Part shown: piece by piece, positions 25,922-37,013 of the stretch
Numbering within the stretch: position 1 is the stretch's first letter
Layout: every line of letters begins with the position of its first letter
Assembly: GCF_016595465.1 (NCBI RefSeq)
Contig: NZ_JAENIK010000012.1
Span: 62,001-126,000, forward strand
Reading direction: 5' to 3'
From: Luteolibacter yonseiensis
GTDB taxonomy: Bacteria; Verrucomicrobiota; Verrucomicrobiia; Verrucomicrobiales; Akkermansiaceae
DNA: 64,000 nucleotides
Program-made: the position numbers and the translations under genes
The notes under the pieces: model-generated
Seen by the model: the letters and a program-made list of their open reading frames with translations, nothing else
Databases searched by the model: none
What the model was told of the DNA's origin: nothing

Positions 25922-27136
25922 ATGAGCACCTTCATTTTCTCTTCAGAGTCCGTGGGCGAAGGCCATCCGGACAAAGTCGCCGACACCATCTCGGACGCAA
26001 TCCTTGACGCCTGCCTCACCCTTGATCCGAAGAGCCGCGTGGCTTGCGAAACTTTCGTGAAAAGCAACGTCGTCGTTGTCGGCGGCGAGATCACGATCCC
26101 GTCGCTTCAGGACAAGAAGAAGGGCACCACCAAGCCGCTGGATGAGGTCATCAACATCGGCAAGATCATCCGCGACGCGGTTCGTGGCATCGGCTACACC
26201 AACAATGACGACGTCTTCCACGCCGACACGCTTTTCATCAACAACTACCTGACCGCGCAAAGCCCGGACATCGCCCAAGGCGTGGACGCCGCCGCTGCGG
26301 AAGGCAAGAAGCACAAGGAGCAGGGTGCCGGTGACCAAGGCATCATGTTCGGCTACGCTTGCGATGAAACTCCGGAGCTCATGCCAGCGCCCATCATGTT
26401 CGCGCACCGCCTCGGCCGCGAGCTGACCCGCATCCGCAAGGCCGGCAAGCTCGCCAAGTGGCTGCGTCCGGACGCGAAGTCCCAGGTCTCCGTCGAATAT
26501 GTGGACGGCAAACCGACCCGCATCGTCAACGTCGTCATCTCCACCCAGCACTCCGCCGATGTGGAGCATGCGGAAATCGAAAAATTCTGCATCGAGCAGG
26601 TCATCAAGAAGGTCCTGCCGAAGGAAATGCTCACCAAGGACACCGAGTATCTCATCAACCCGACCGGCAAGTTCGTCGTCGGCGGCCCGCAAGGCGACTC
26701 CGGCCTGACCGGACGCAAGATCATCGTCGACACCTATGGTGGCACCGGCCGTCACGGTGGTGGTGCTTTCTCCGGGAAGGACCCTTCCAAGGTCGACCGC
26801 TCCGCCGCCTACATGGGCCGCTGGGTTGCGAAGAACGTCGTCGCCGCCGGTCTGGCGTCGCGTTGCGAGGTCCAGTTCGCCTACGCCATCGGTCACCCGC
26901 TTCCGGTGAGCGTGCACGTGGACACCTTCGGCACCGGAATCAAGTCCGATGCCGAGATCCTCGCGGGCATCCTCAAGGTCTTCTCCTTCAAGCCTGCGGA
27001 CATCGTCAAGCAGCTCAACCTGCTCCGTCCGATCTATTCCAAGTCCACCAACTACGGCCACTTCGGCAAAGACGACGCGGATCTCACCTGGGAATCCACC
27101 GACAAGGCGGCCGCGCTTAAGAAGGCGGTGGGCTGA
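25922..27136 (+). CDS. metK: S-adenosylmethionine synthetase
   Basis: 404 residues with all MetK signatures: [20 protein letters not shown] at the N-terminus, [20 protein letters not shown], the [20 protein letters not shown] region, [20 protein letters not shown] and [20 protein letters not shown]. It makes SAM from methionine and ATP. The ATG is 57 bases from the divergent regulator; no Shine-Dalgarno is seen (AAAAAATTAAAAGCAC precedes it). Codon use is strongly biased to C-ending codons, as in highly expressed genes, like the following ahcY. Confidence 0.98.
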   Translation: MSTFIFSSESVGEGHPDKVADTISDAILDACLTLDPKSRVACETFVKSNVVVVGGEITIPSLQDKKKGTTKPLDEVINIGKIIRDAVRGIGYTNNDDVFHADTLFINNYLTAQSPDIAQGVDAAAAEGKKHKEQGAGDQGIMFGYACDETPELMPAPIMFAHRLGRELTRIRKAGKLAKWLRPDAKSQVSVEYVDGKPTRIVNVVISTQHSADVEHAEIEKFCIEQVIKKVLPKEMLTKDTEYLINPTGKFVVGGPQGDSGLTGRKIIVDTYGGTGRHGGGAFSGKDPSKVDRSAAYMGRWVAKNVVAAGLASRCEVQFAYAIGHPLPVSVHVDTFGTGIKSDAEILAGILKVFSFKPADIVKQLNLLRPIYSKSTNYGHFGKDDADLTWESTDKAAALKKAVG

Positions 27137-27146
27137 CAACTCTTCA

Positions 27147-27181
27147 GAAGCGCGGGATCTGAAAACCGGGTCCCGCGCTTC
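27147..27181 (+). terminator. strong hairpin between metK and ahcY
   Basis: GAAGCGCGGGA (27147-27157) pairs perfectly with TCCCGCGCTTC (27171-27181), an 11-pair GC-rich stem with a 13-base loop. There is no T-tract, so it may be an attenuator, mRNA stabiliser or processing element setting the metK:ahcY ratio. Confidence 0.65.
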
Positions 27182-27207
27182 ATTCCATCCAACCAACCAC
27201 TATTACT

Positions 27208-28620
27208 ATGAGCTTCACAGATTATAAGGTTCGCGACATCGGTCTTGCCGATTTCGGACGTAAGGAAATCGAGATCGCCGAGCATGAAATGCCGGGTCTC
27301 ATGGCAACCCGTGCCAAGTACGGTCCTGAGAAACCTCTCGAGGGCGTCCGCATCATGGGCTCGCTGCACATGACCATCCAGACGGCGGTGCTCATCGAGA
27401 CGCTCGTCGCTCTCGGTGCGCAGGTGCGCTGGGTTTCCTGCAACATCTTCTCCACCCAGGACCACGCCGCCGCCGCCATCGCTGCTGCGGAAATCCCGGT
27501 CTACGCCTGGAAGGGCGAGACCCTTGAGGAATATTGGTGGTGCACTTGGGAAGCGCTCCAGTTCCCCGGCGGCTTCGGTCCCGAACTGATCGTCGATGAT
27601 GGTGGCGACGCGACCCTCCTCATCCACAAGGGCTACGAACTCGAGAACGGTTCCGACTGGGTCAACACCCCGTCCGGCAGCCATGAGGAACAGGTCATCA
27701 AGGACCTCCTTAAGAAAATCCACGCCGAGCAACCCGGCATCTTCGCGACCATCGTGAAGGACTGGAAAGGTGTTTCCGAAGAAACCACCACCGGTGTCCA
27801 CCGCCTCTATCAAATGGCGAAGGCGGGCACGCTCCTCGTGCCGGCGATCAACGTCAACGACTCGGTCACCAAATCGAAATTCGACAACCTCTACGGCTGC
27901 CGCGAATCGCTGGTGGACGGCATCAAGCGCGCCACCGACGTGATGATCTCCGGCAAGGTCGGCGTCGTCTGCGGATACGGCGATGTCGGCAAGGGCTGCG
28001 CCCAGGCCCTCCGCGGCCAGGGTGCCCAGGTCGTCGTCACCGAAGTGGACCCGATCTGCGCGCTGCAAGCCGCGATGGAAGGCTTCCGCGTCCTCACTGT
28101 TGAAGACACCCTCGGCTGGGGCGACATCTACGTCACCACGACCGGTAACTTCGACATCATCCGTCTCGAGCACATGGAGAAGATGAAGGACCAGGCCATC
28201 GTCTGCAACATCGGCCACTTCGACAACGAGATCCAGATCGACAAGCTCAACAACGCTCCCGGCGTCGTTCAGAAAAACATCAAGCCACAGGTGGACAAAT
28301 ACACCTTCCCGACCGGCAACAGCATCTACATGCTCGCGGAAGGCCGTCTGGTGAACCTCGGCTGCGCCACCGGCCACCCGAGCTTCGTGATGTCCAACAG
28401 CTTCACCAACCAGACGCTCGCACAGATCGATCTCTGGAAGAACAAGGACGTTTACAAGGCCGGCCAGGTGACCGTGCTTTCGAAGCACCTCGACGAGGAG
28501 GTCGCCCGTCTTCACCTCGCGAAGGTGGGAGCCAAGCTCACGACCCTCACGCAGGCCCAGGCGGACTACATCAGCGTCCCGGTTGAAGGTCCCTACAAGG
28601 CGGACCACTACCGCTATTGA
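27208..28620 (+). CDS. ahcY: adenosylhomocysteinase
   Basis: 470 residues, the long form of S-adenosylhomocysteine hydrolase. Signatures: [37 protein letters not shown], the NAD-binding [38 protein letters not shown] and the C-terminal [18 protein letters not shown] with PYKADHYRY at the end. It splits SAH into adenosine and homocysteine, relieving product inhibition of methyltransferases. It follows metK after a 71-base gap containing a hairpin and is ended by a good terminator, so metK-ahcY form one unit. Confidence 0.98.
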   Translation: MSFTDYKVRDIGLADFGRKEIEIAEHEMPGLMATRAKYGPEKPLEGVRIMGSLHMTIQTAVLIETLVALGAQVRWVSCNIFSTQDHAAAAIAAAEIPVYAWKGETLEEYWWCTWEALQFPGGFGPELIVDDGGDATLLIHKGYELENGSDWVNTPSGSHEEQVIKDLLKKIHAEQPGIFATIVKDWKGVSEETTTGVHRLYQMAKAGTLLVPAINVNDSVTKSKFDNLYGCRESLVDGIKRATDVMISGKVGVVCGYGDVGKGCAQALRGQGAQVVVTEVDPICALQAAMEGFRVLTVEDTLGWGDIYVTTTGNFDIIRLEHMEKMKDQAIVCNIGHFDNEIQIDKLNNAPGVVQKNIKPQVDKYTFPTGNSIYMLAEGRLVNLGCATGHPSFVMSNSFTNQTLAQIDLWKNKDVYKAGQVTVLSKHLDEEVARLHLAKVGAKLTTLTQAQADYISVPVEGPYKADHYRY

Positions 28621-28657
28621 TCAGCTTGGGGTGGGCGCTTGCGCCTGCTCTTGATTT

Positions 28658-28693
28658 AAAACAGCCAGTCGGGAAACCGGCTGGCTGTTTTTT
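28658..28693 (+). terminator. rho-independent terminator after ahcY
   Basis: AAAACAGCCAG (28658-28668) pairs with CTGGCTGTTTT (28681-28691); an inner CGG/CCG pair closes a GAAA tetraloop. The stem runs into a T-tract (TTTTTT to 28693). Confidence 0.9.
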
Positions 28694-29009
28694 GTTGGAA
28701 AGTGCGGCGGTGCGGAAAGAGGGAGCCTGACGCAATCAAGGAGGAGCGATCGCCGAATCGCCCTCGCCCATGAGAAGCGAATGCCGGGAGGTAAACCACC
28801 TCTCATGGGCTTTCATGGGCATGGCGGACGCGTTCCGCCGCTCCATGGCCATGGGGTCGGTCGACCCGCCAGATCTGGAGCAGCCGAGGAGCGGCGATAC
28901 GTGATCGCCATTGCCCGTGTGTCGCCAATGAATCGCGTTGGAACTTTTGGCATTGTCACCTCAGGCTGTGGCGGATCGGAGTCCGCCACTCCTTGTGGCT
29001 CCATACGAA
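28694..29009. other. hairpin-dense intergenic region without genes
   Basis: No credible coding frame. Instead there is a run of palindromes: GCCCATGAGA (28766-28775) with TCTCATGGGC (28801-28810); GGCGGA/TCCGCC around 28823-28838; GGGTCG/CGACCC around 28854-28867; GGCGAT/ATCGCC around 28893-28910; and GTGGCGGA/TCCGCCAC around 28970-28990. The density suggests remnants of REP-like elements or a structured RNA between the ahcY and leuB terminators. Confidence 0.6.
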
Positions 29010-29045
29010 ACAACCCGCTGTTCTCACAGCGGGTTGTCTGTTTTT
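29010..29045. terminator. bidirectional terminator
   Basis: ACAACCCGCTG (29010-29020) and CAGCGGGTTGT (29027-29037) form a perfect 11-pair stem with a six-base loop. A CTGTTTTT tract follows on the plus strand. On the minus strand it would end the leftward leuB transcript, although the tract there is only TTTCG. Confidence 0.8.
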
Positions 29046-29094
29046 GATGATATCCCGTCAGGCCCGACGCATCCGGCGGGCCTGTGGAAGATTT

Positions 29095-30327
<1,233 letters not shown>

Positions 30328-30395
30328 CTACGCATCCGGCTGCCGGCCAACCTTGTCTTGCGGAATCCGCCGGAACGTCCCACTCTTTTCCCATC

Positions 30396-30692
30396 ATGCA
30401 GGCAGTGACAGATCGCTTGAAAAATTTCCTCCAATACGTGGCGGTGAATCTTATTGAGGAACCGGCCAAGGCCCAGCTCAAGGTCGCGGAGCTGGGGCCG
30501 AAGAAGCTCCGCTTCAAGCTCATTCTCGCCAAGCAGGATGTGGCGTTGCTCATCGGCCGCAATGGTTTCACCGCCTCCGCCATCCGCAGCGTGCTCAAGG
30601 CGGCTGCGGAGAGGGAAGGCGTGCAGGTTTCCCTCCAGATCCACTCACACGAGGAGGAGGCGGAAATGCTCGCACGTGACGCGGGGCATTGA
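30396..30692 (+). CDS. KH-domain RNA-binding protein (KhpA-like)
   Basis: The ATG at 30396 gives 98 residues. It is a single type II KH domain: FLQYVAVNLIEEPAKAQLKV, then the GXXG loop Gly54-Arg-Asn-Gly57 in ALLIGRNGFTASAIRSVLKA, and a final acidic helix. KhpA proteins bind RNA broadly, often with KhpB/Jag, and affect cell size and translation. The partner is not encoded here. It is divergent from leuB with a 197-base spacer and followed by a convergent DUF805 gene. Confidence 0.85.
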   Translation: MQAVTDRLKNFLQYVAVNLIEEPAKAQLKVAELGPKKLRFKLILAKQDVALLIGRNGFTASAIRSVLKAAAEREGVQVSLQIHSHEEEAEMLARDAGH

Positions 30693-30771
30693 GGAATCCG
30701 CATTATTTGCCGCAAGCCGCGCCCGTTTTTGCTTATTGCTTGCCCATCACGGTCTCAGGGTGGATCGAGAA

Positions 30772-31185
30772 TCAAGAGGGATCCCGACCATATTTGTTAC
30801 GGCCTAGAGTCCCTCGAACCCAACCGCATTCAATGAACACCCAGATTGGGCCGATGAATGGAATCAATCCGATCAATGTCCAGTTGCCTGACTTTCCCAA
30901 GTCGTGCCAACGTTTGGTCAGCAACGCCAGAATGATCCAGGTGTAAATCGTGAATACCGCGATGTTCAGGGTGATGGCAAAGGTCCCGATCGCCGATCCC
31001 GGCTGACGCGGCATGAATGACGTGGTCAGTTCGCTGATGACGAAGGTGGACGCGAACACCCCCAACATCCCAAGCCAGTAAGTCAGGCGGGAAATCCTGC
31101 CCGAGAAAGAAAACAAAATTTGTCCCGCGTCCCAATTGGCTGGGGATACCGAGATGAATCGGAGGTGGGACGAATTCTCACTCAT
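30772..31185 (-). CDS. DUF805 inner-membrane protein
   Basis: From the ATG at 31185, 137 residues. The family is clear from ILFSFSGRISRLTYWLGML, a KRWHDLGKSGNWTLIGLIPF motif and the end GWVRGTLGRNKYGRDP. Three to four transmembrane helices are predicted by eye. DUF805 proteins are small membrane proteins of unknown function, often near phage or stress genes. The gene is of lower GC than neighbours and stands alone between khpA-like and oppD-like genes. Confidence 0.88.
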   Translation of the reverse strand: MSENSSHLRFISVSPANWDAGQILFSFSGRISRLTYWLGMLGVFASTFVISELTTSFMPRQPGSAIGTFAITLNIAVFTIYTWIILALLTKRWHDLGKSGNWTLIGLIPFIGPIWVFIECGWVRGTLGRNKYGRDPS

Positions 31186-31242
31186 TTGCAGGGACCGTTG
31201 TAGCATGAAGCCGATTCCGAGCCAGCCGAAAATTTGACGGCA

Positions 31243-32234
<992 letters not shown>

Positions 32235-32235
<1 letters not shown>

Positions 32236-32771
32236 TACGTAGGAGAGTTTGTCGGTTGTGAGGGAAAGTGCAAGCCCAGTGCCGACTCGATGGATGAGAG
32301 GATTTCATCCACCGTGCCTTCGATGCTGACATTCAGTCCTTCATCCGCCGCCGGTTCTTCAAGCGTGGCGAGCTGGCTTTCCAGCATTCCCGGCTTCATG
32401 AAATGGCCGATGCGGTTGGAAAGGCGCTCGGTGAGTGTTTCGGCGGTTCCGTGGAGGTAGACCAGGGCCACATCGCCGGTGCGGGTTCCCAATATTTCGC
32501 GGTAGGTCTTTTTCAATGCCGAGCAGGCGAGCACGGTGAATTTCCCAGCCGGCGTGGCATCCACCACCTCCTCACGCAGCCGGGCGAGCCACGGTGCACG
32601 GTCCTCATCGTCCAGCGGGTGGCCCGACGCCATTTTCGCGATATTTGCCGGTGGGTGGAAATCGTCGGCATCATGAAAAACGCCGCCGTTTCTCTCCGCC
32701 AGAAGCTCGCCGATGGTGGACTTTCCGGAGCCCGAGACTCCCATGACGATGACGACGCGCGGTTTTTTCAT
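32235..32771 (-). CDS. gluconokinase (GntK/IdnK family)
   Basis: The ATG at 32771 gives 178 residues (MKKPRVVIVMGVSGSGKSTI), P-loop at about 11-18. Family motifs follow: FHDADDFHPPANIAKMASGH, PLDDEDRAPWLARL, ACSALKKTYREIL and GHFMKPGMLESQLATLEEP. It phosphorylates D-gluconate to 6-phosphogluconate. It is divergent (139-base spacer) from a zinc dehydrogenase and an SDR that could produce gluconate from L-idonate, the same arrangement as E. coli idnK and idnDO. An OppD-like ATPase is coupled downstream. Confidence 0.93.
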
Positions 32772-32910
32772 GACGCTGAGTTTCGGAGCGTTGCGGGTGG
32801 ATTTCAACCAGATAAGGATCGGAAAGTTTCTCCCGGTCCGGGGCGGTCACAGCGTGCCCTCCAACTTGGCATTGCCGTCTCGAGGAAAATCCTGCTAGTG
32901 AGTTTGTCAC

Positions 32911-33942
32911 ATGAAAGCCCTCCTGCTCACCGCGCCGTCCACTTTTGATTTCACCGATGTTCCGGCTCCTGAAGTGGGCACGGGCGAGGTGCGGATTTCC
33001 GTGAAGGCGTGCGGCATCTGCGGCAGCGACATCCACGGGATGGACGGCCGCAGCGGCAGGCGCATCCCGCCCATCGTGATGGGACATGAGGCGGCGGGTG
33101 TCGTTTCCGAGATCGGGGAAGGCGTGGTGGATTGGAAGGTGGGAGACCGCGTGACTTTCGATTCCACCGAGTTTTGCGGCGAGTGTGCGGAATGTGAACG
33201 CGGGAATTTCAATCTCTGTGCGAACCGGAAGGTGCTGGGGGTGTCCTGCGGGGACTACCGCCGTCACGGGTGTTTCGCGGAGGAGATCGTGCTGCCGGAG
33301 AGAATCCTGCACCGCATCCCGGATTCCCTGTCATTTGAAAAGGCCGCCTTCGCCGAACCTGTGGCCATCGCCCTGCACGCGGTGAATCTGGCACCGGAGG
33401 ATTTAGAAGCACCCGCCGTCGTCATCGGTGCGGGGCTGATCGGCCTGCTGGTGATCCAGTCGCTCAAGGCCCGGGGATGGAAAACCGTCATCGCCGTGGA
33501 TCTCGACGAGTCCCGCCTCGCGCTTGCCAAGGAACTCGGAGCATCCCTCACATTCTCCGCAAGACAGGAAAACCTGGCCTCCCACCTCCGCGACATCTGC
33601 GGCGGCGATGGCGCGGCGGTCGCCTTCGAGGTGGTGGGCGCGGCAGCTCCGGTGGATCTCGCCATCCGTTGTGTGTGCAAGGGGGGGACCGTGGTGCTGG
33701 TGGGCAATCTCCAGCCAAGCGTGCCCATGCCGCTGCAGGAAGTGGTGACGAGGCAGATCTCGCTGCGCGGCTCATGCGCTTGTGCGGGCGAGTATCCCGA
33801 AGCCATCCGGCGTATTGGGGATGGGTCGATCCAGGTCGAGCCATTGCTGAGCGCGAGCGTGCCGCTGGCGGAGGGCGGAGATTGGTTCGCCAGGCTTGCG
33901 GGCAACACGGAGGGACTTCTCAAGGTGGTGCTGAAGCCCTGA
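32911..33942 (+). CDS. zinc-dependent alcohol dehydrogenase, L-idonate/sorbitol dehydrogenase-like
   Basis: 343 residues of the medium-chain dehydrogenase family. Catalytic zinc ligands: Cys in CGICGSDIHGMDG and GHEAAG. The structural zinc lobe is complete: CGECAECERGNFNLC. The NAD site is VVIGAGLIGLLVIQSLKARG. Substrate types in this clade include L-idonate, sorbitol and galactitol-1-phosphate. With the SDR 29 bases downstream and the divergent gluconokinase, L-idonate 5-dehydrogenase is the best guess. The substrate is inferred from context only. Confidence 0.88.
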   Translation: MKALLLTAPSTFDFTDVPAPEVGTGEVRISVKACGICGSDIHGMDGRSGRRIPPIVMGHEAAGVVSEIGEGVVDWKVGDRVTFDSTEFCGECAECERGNFNLCANRKVLGVSCGDYRRHGCFAEEIVLPERILHRIPDSLSFEKAAFAEPVAIALHAVNLAPEDLEAPAVVIGAGLIGLLVIQSLKARGWKTVIAVDLDESRLALAKELGASLTFSARQENLASHLRDICGGDGAAVAFEVVGAAAPVDLAIRCVCKGGTVVLVGNLQPSVPMPLQEVVTRQISLRGSCACAGEYPEAIRRIGDGSIQVEPLLSASVPLAEGGDWFARLAGNTEGLLKVVLKP

Positions 33943-33971
33943 AGCCGGCGCCCCATCTTACTTTTACAATC

Positions 33972-34757
33972 ATGAAATCATTCGATCTAACAGGCCGGAC
34001 GGCCCTTGTCACCGGGACCAGCCGCGGGCTGGGCGCGCGGTTCGCCCTCACTCTCGCCGAAGCGGGCGCGGACATCATCGGCACCAGTAGAAACGTCGCC
34101 GCTATGGAGGACATCCGCGGGCAGGTCGAGGCACTGGGGCGGAAGTTTTTTCCGGTGGCCCTGGATGTCGGTTCGTTCGAGAGCATCCAGTCCGCCGTGA
34201 GGGAGATGAGGAACCACACCGCCCGCATCGACATCCTCGTGAACAACGCCGGTTGCAACGTGCGGAAACCGGCGACGCAGATCACCTGGGACGACTGGAA
34301 CCTGGTGGTGGATACCAACCTGCGCGGCACCTTTTTCGTCGCCCAACAGGTGGCGGCGGAGTTCATGATTCCGGCCGGCTACGGGCGCATCATCAACATC
34401 GGCTCGGTCACTTCCGTCGCCGGCTACGCGGGCCTCGCTCCCTATTGCGCCAGCCGTGGCGGAACGAAGCAGCTCACGATGAGCCTCGCCGATGACTGGG
34501 GCGTCCACGGCATCACGGTGAACTGCCTGGCTCCGGGATGGTTCAAGACCGCCCAAAACGCGGTGATGTATGAGGACAAGGAGTGGGTGGAATACCTGAG
34601 CGACCGCATCCCCCTGAAGCGCCCCGGGCAGACAGGCGACCTGGATGGACCGCTGGTCTTCCTCGCGTCGGAGGAAAGCCGCTACATGACCGGGCAGCTC
34701 CTGCTCATCGACGGCGGGATTTCCACGGGGGCGACGAGAGCGGTGCCGAAAAAATGA
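33972..34757 (+). CDS. short-chain dehydrogenase, gluconate 5-dehydrogenase-like
   Basis: The ATG at 33972 gives 261 residues. Cofactor loop ALVTGTSRGLGARFALTLAE (TGxxxGxG), NNAG in DILVNNAGCNVRKPA, catalytic serine in INIGSVTSVAGYAGLAPY and tyrosine in PYCASRGGTKQL. The position of the catalytic lysine in Y-x-x-x-K is arginine. The C-terminal VNCLAPGWFKT and the final TGQLLLIDGGIS are typical of the IdnO/KduD branch. It could reduce 5-keto-D-gluconate to gluconate, forming with the preceding dehydrogenase and gluconokinase an idonate route. The K-to-R change may reflect a subfamily trait. Confidence 0.85.
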   Translation: MKSFDLTGRTALVTGTSRGLGARFALTLAEAGADIIGTSRNVAAMEDIRGQVEALGRKFFPVALDVGSFESIQSAVREMRNHTARIDILVNNAGCNVRKPATQITWDDWNLVVDTNLRGTFFVAQQVAAEFMIPAGYGRIINIGSVTSVAGYAGLAPYCASRGGTKQLTMSLADDWGVHGITVNCLAPGWFKTAQNAVMYEDKEWVEYLSDRIPLKRPGQTGDLDGPLVFLASEESRYMTGQLLLIDGGISTGATRAVPKK

Positions 34758-34775
34758 GAGGCGGGCCCCTCCCGC

Positions 34776-36821
34776 TTACCTCCGGCGTCGGACGCCTAAT
34801 CCAAGTATGGAACAAATCACGAGCAACCCGGTGGATGATTCCGGGATTGCGACGATTTCTCCGCTGGATAGCATGTTGGCGACAAAGATTCCGGGAAATG
34901 AGGTGCCGTTGATCGTTGGATTGAGGAACGTGATTTTCGCGAGCTGGGCCGGAGTGAGGCCGGCGGCATTGCTGCCGAAGAAAACCTGGTCCGCACCGCC
35001 ACCACTGCTTTTGCCGGTCCAGTCGAGGATGGTCAGGCTGTCGGTCCAGGTGGCGGATGAGGAATCGGCGAAATGCAGGATGTTGCCGACACTTTTGAGA
35101 TCGAGCAGATTGGCTCCCGCGAGCCCGGTGAGGGCGCCCATGGTTTCCCGGTTTCCCCGGGTGATGAGACTGGCGTTTTCCAGGGTGATGTAGGCGCTGT
35201 CTTTCAGGATGTTTCCGGCTGCCAGTTCGAGTTCCGCATCATTCACGATGATGCCGGTGCTCCCATTGATGCTGCCGGTGATGATGAGCTTGCCACCGGT
35301 CACACGGGTGGTGCCGGCATAGGTGTTGACCGAGCCGAGTGTGGTCGTGCCGGTTCCGATCTGATTGACTGCGGCGCTTCCCGAGATTTTCGTGGTGAAA
35401 TTGTAGCTGGCGGCCGTGTGGTTGAAGTTTACGGCGGCATCGCCCGTACTGGTGACCTCCGCGGCCATGAGTTGTCCCGGAGCATTGTTGTTCCCGATGT
35501 TGAGCGCGCTGGGGTCGCTGAAATCCCTGGCGAGGTCGAGGTTGCCCAAGCCATCGCCAACGCTCACCACTCCTCCGGCCTCGATGTTCAAGATGCCCGA
35601 TCCTCCGAATCCCAGGATCAAATCACCTTCATTCCGCCAGATGGAACCGGCGCCGCTGACGGTCACGATGCCGACGTCCCCGGCGTTGAATCCCACGTAG
35701 GCAGAGGGGCTGACGACCCTCCCGCCCGCTTCGATTTTCAAAGTGCCCGTACCGCCAGAGCCAACCATCAGGTCACGGGTGCTCTCCCACAGGGAACCCG
35801 CGCCGGTTACCGAAAGCGTGCCGTGGTTGCCGATGGTGGCGAGATCGCTGGTGAACTTACCCCCGTCCTCGATCTTCAGAATCCCTGTTCCATCGTTCCC
35901 AACGCTCAGCATCCCATCATTTTGCCAGACGGAGCCGATGCCCTTGACGGTGGCGGTGCCGTTGCTGCCACTGTTGAAGCCGATCGTGGCGTGCGTTGTG
36001 GTGACTTTTCCTCCGTCTTCGATTTTCAGGATCCCTGTGCCATCGAAGCCGACGATCACACTACCGGAGTTTTCCCAGAGCGAACCGGTGCCGGTGACCG
36101 TGAGACTGCCGCTGCTGCCGGCTCTGAATCCGAGATTGGTGCCACTGTTGGAGACCTTCCCACCGTTCTCGATGTTCAAGGCGGCTGTACCGGCGAATCC
36201 GACATCCAGGCTGCCCGTGTTCTGCCAGAGCGAACCGGTGCCTGTGACCGTGGCGCTGCCCGAGTTGATGTTGGCGTGGAAGTTGGAGACTTTTCCTCCG
36301 GCTTCGATTTTCAAAACCGCCGTGCCGGACTGGCCGAGGAAAAGGTTGCCCGTGTTCTGCCAGAGGGAATTGGTTCCGTTTACCGTGGCGGTTCCGTTGC
36401 CGCCGGTCATGTAACCGACGAAGCTGTTCCCATTGGTGACGACTTTCGCTCCTGTTTCAATGGTCAGGATTCCGGTGGCGGAAGAACCCAGGAACAGGTT
36501 GCCGGAGTTCTGCCAGGCGGAATTGATTCCGCTCACGGTGGCGGTGCCTTTGCCGTTGCTGCCGCTGCCGATGGTGGCGCTTGAGCTGCCGAGCGTGCTG
36601 CCCGAGTCAAGGGTGAGGGTGCCGATGCCGCTGTCGCCTATCGTCCCGTTCATGACCGCTCCGTCCTCCCAGTCCGCGTTGGCCGGGCTGTTGCTTCCCG
36701 TGACGAGGATGGCCGCGGGAAGGGGCGTGACGAAGGCCGTTGCCAGCGCGAGCGCGCCGGGAAGGCGGATGGCTCCTGTGAATTGGAAAATGGAACAGCG
36801 GGGCAGGATGCGTGGTTTCAC
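34776..36821 (-). CDS. secreted T5SS/PEP-CTERM-type repeat protein with PEP-CTERM-like sorting tail
   Basis: I place the start at the GTG 36821 (MKPRILPRCSIFQFTGAIRL), which opens a signal peptide ending near LPAAILVTG; longer frames upstream are antisense to the next gene. The 681 residues contain about nine to ten repeats of some 45-50 residues with the pattern GTATVxGxGSxWQNxGxLxV followed by GxGTGxLKIExGGKV, the repeat of T5SS/PEP-CTERM-associated proteins. An autotransporter-like strand segment (GSVNTYAGTTRVTGGKLIIT) follows. The tail AIPESSTGLLVICSILGLGV plus four arginines is a PEP-CTERM variant (PES instead of PEP), the type processed by exosortase. A surface adhesin or matrix protein is inferred. 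Confidence 0.85.
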   Translation of the reverse strand: MKPRILPRCSIFQFTGAIRLPGALALATAFVTPLPAAILVTGSNSPANADWEDGAVMNGTIGDSGIGTLTLDSGSTLGSSSATIGSGSNGKGTATVSGINSAWQNSGNLFLGSSATGILTIETGAKVVTNGNSFVGYMTGGNGTATVNGTNSLWQNTGNLFLGQSGTAVLKIEAGGKVSNFHANINSGSATVTGTGSLWQNTGSLDVGFAGTAALNIENGGKVSNSGTNLGFRAGSSGSLTVTGTGSLWENSGSVIVGFDGTGILKIEDGGKVTTTHATIGFNSGSNGTATVKGIGSVWQNDGMLSVGNDGTGILKIEDGGKFTSDLATIGNHGTLSVTGAGSLWESTRDLMVGSGGTGTLKIEAGGRVVSPSAYVGFNAGDVGIVTVSGAGSIWRNEGDLILGFGGSGILNIEAGGVVSVGDGLGNLDLARDFSDPSALNIGNNNAPGQLMAAEVTSTGDAAVNFNHTAASYNFTTKISGSAAVNQIGTGTTTLGSVNTYAGTTRVTGGKLIITGSINGSTGIIVNDAELELAAGNILKDSAYITLENASLITRGNRETMGALTGLAGANLLDLKSVGNILHFADSSSATWTDSLTILDWTGKSSGGGADQVFFGSNAAGLTPAQLAKITFLNPTINGTSFPGIFVANMLSSGEIVAIPESSTGLLVICSILGLGVRRRR

Positions 36822-37013
36822 TCGGATGGGGAACAAGGGTTTTTCAAAACAAGTCCGGCCCGCACGAGGGCCTAACAGTTTAAGAGTTGGAAGATCCGGA
36901 GATTGGAGACAAGGCAATTCTTCATCCCCTTTCGTTTGATGAAACGTATGGCCGCACGGCGCGGCACTGAAATAGCGGATCGACTCCCGTGGAAATATGA
37001 CTAGCTTCGCCAC

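Noticed and set aside
27052-28608. 518-codon minus-strand open frame opposite ahcY
   Set aside because: Antisense to a highly conserved enzyme with strong codon bias.
35073-36584. Long plus-strand open frame opposite the repeat protein
   Set aside because: Shadow of the Gly/Thr-rich repeats; low-complexity translation with no domain.
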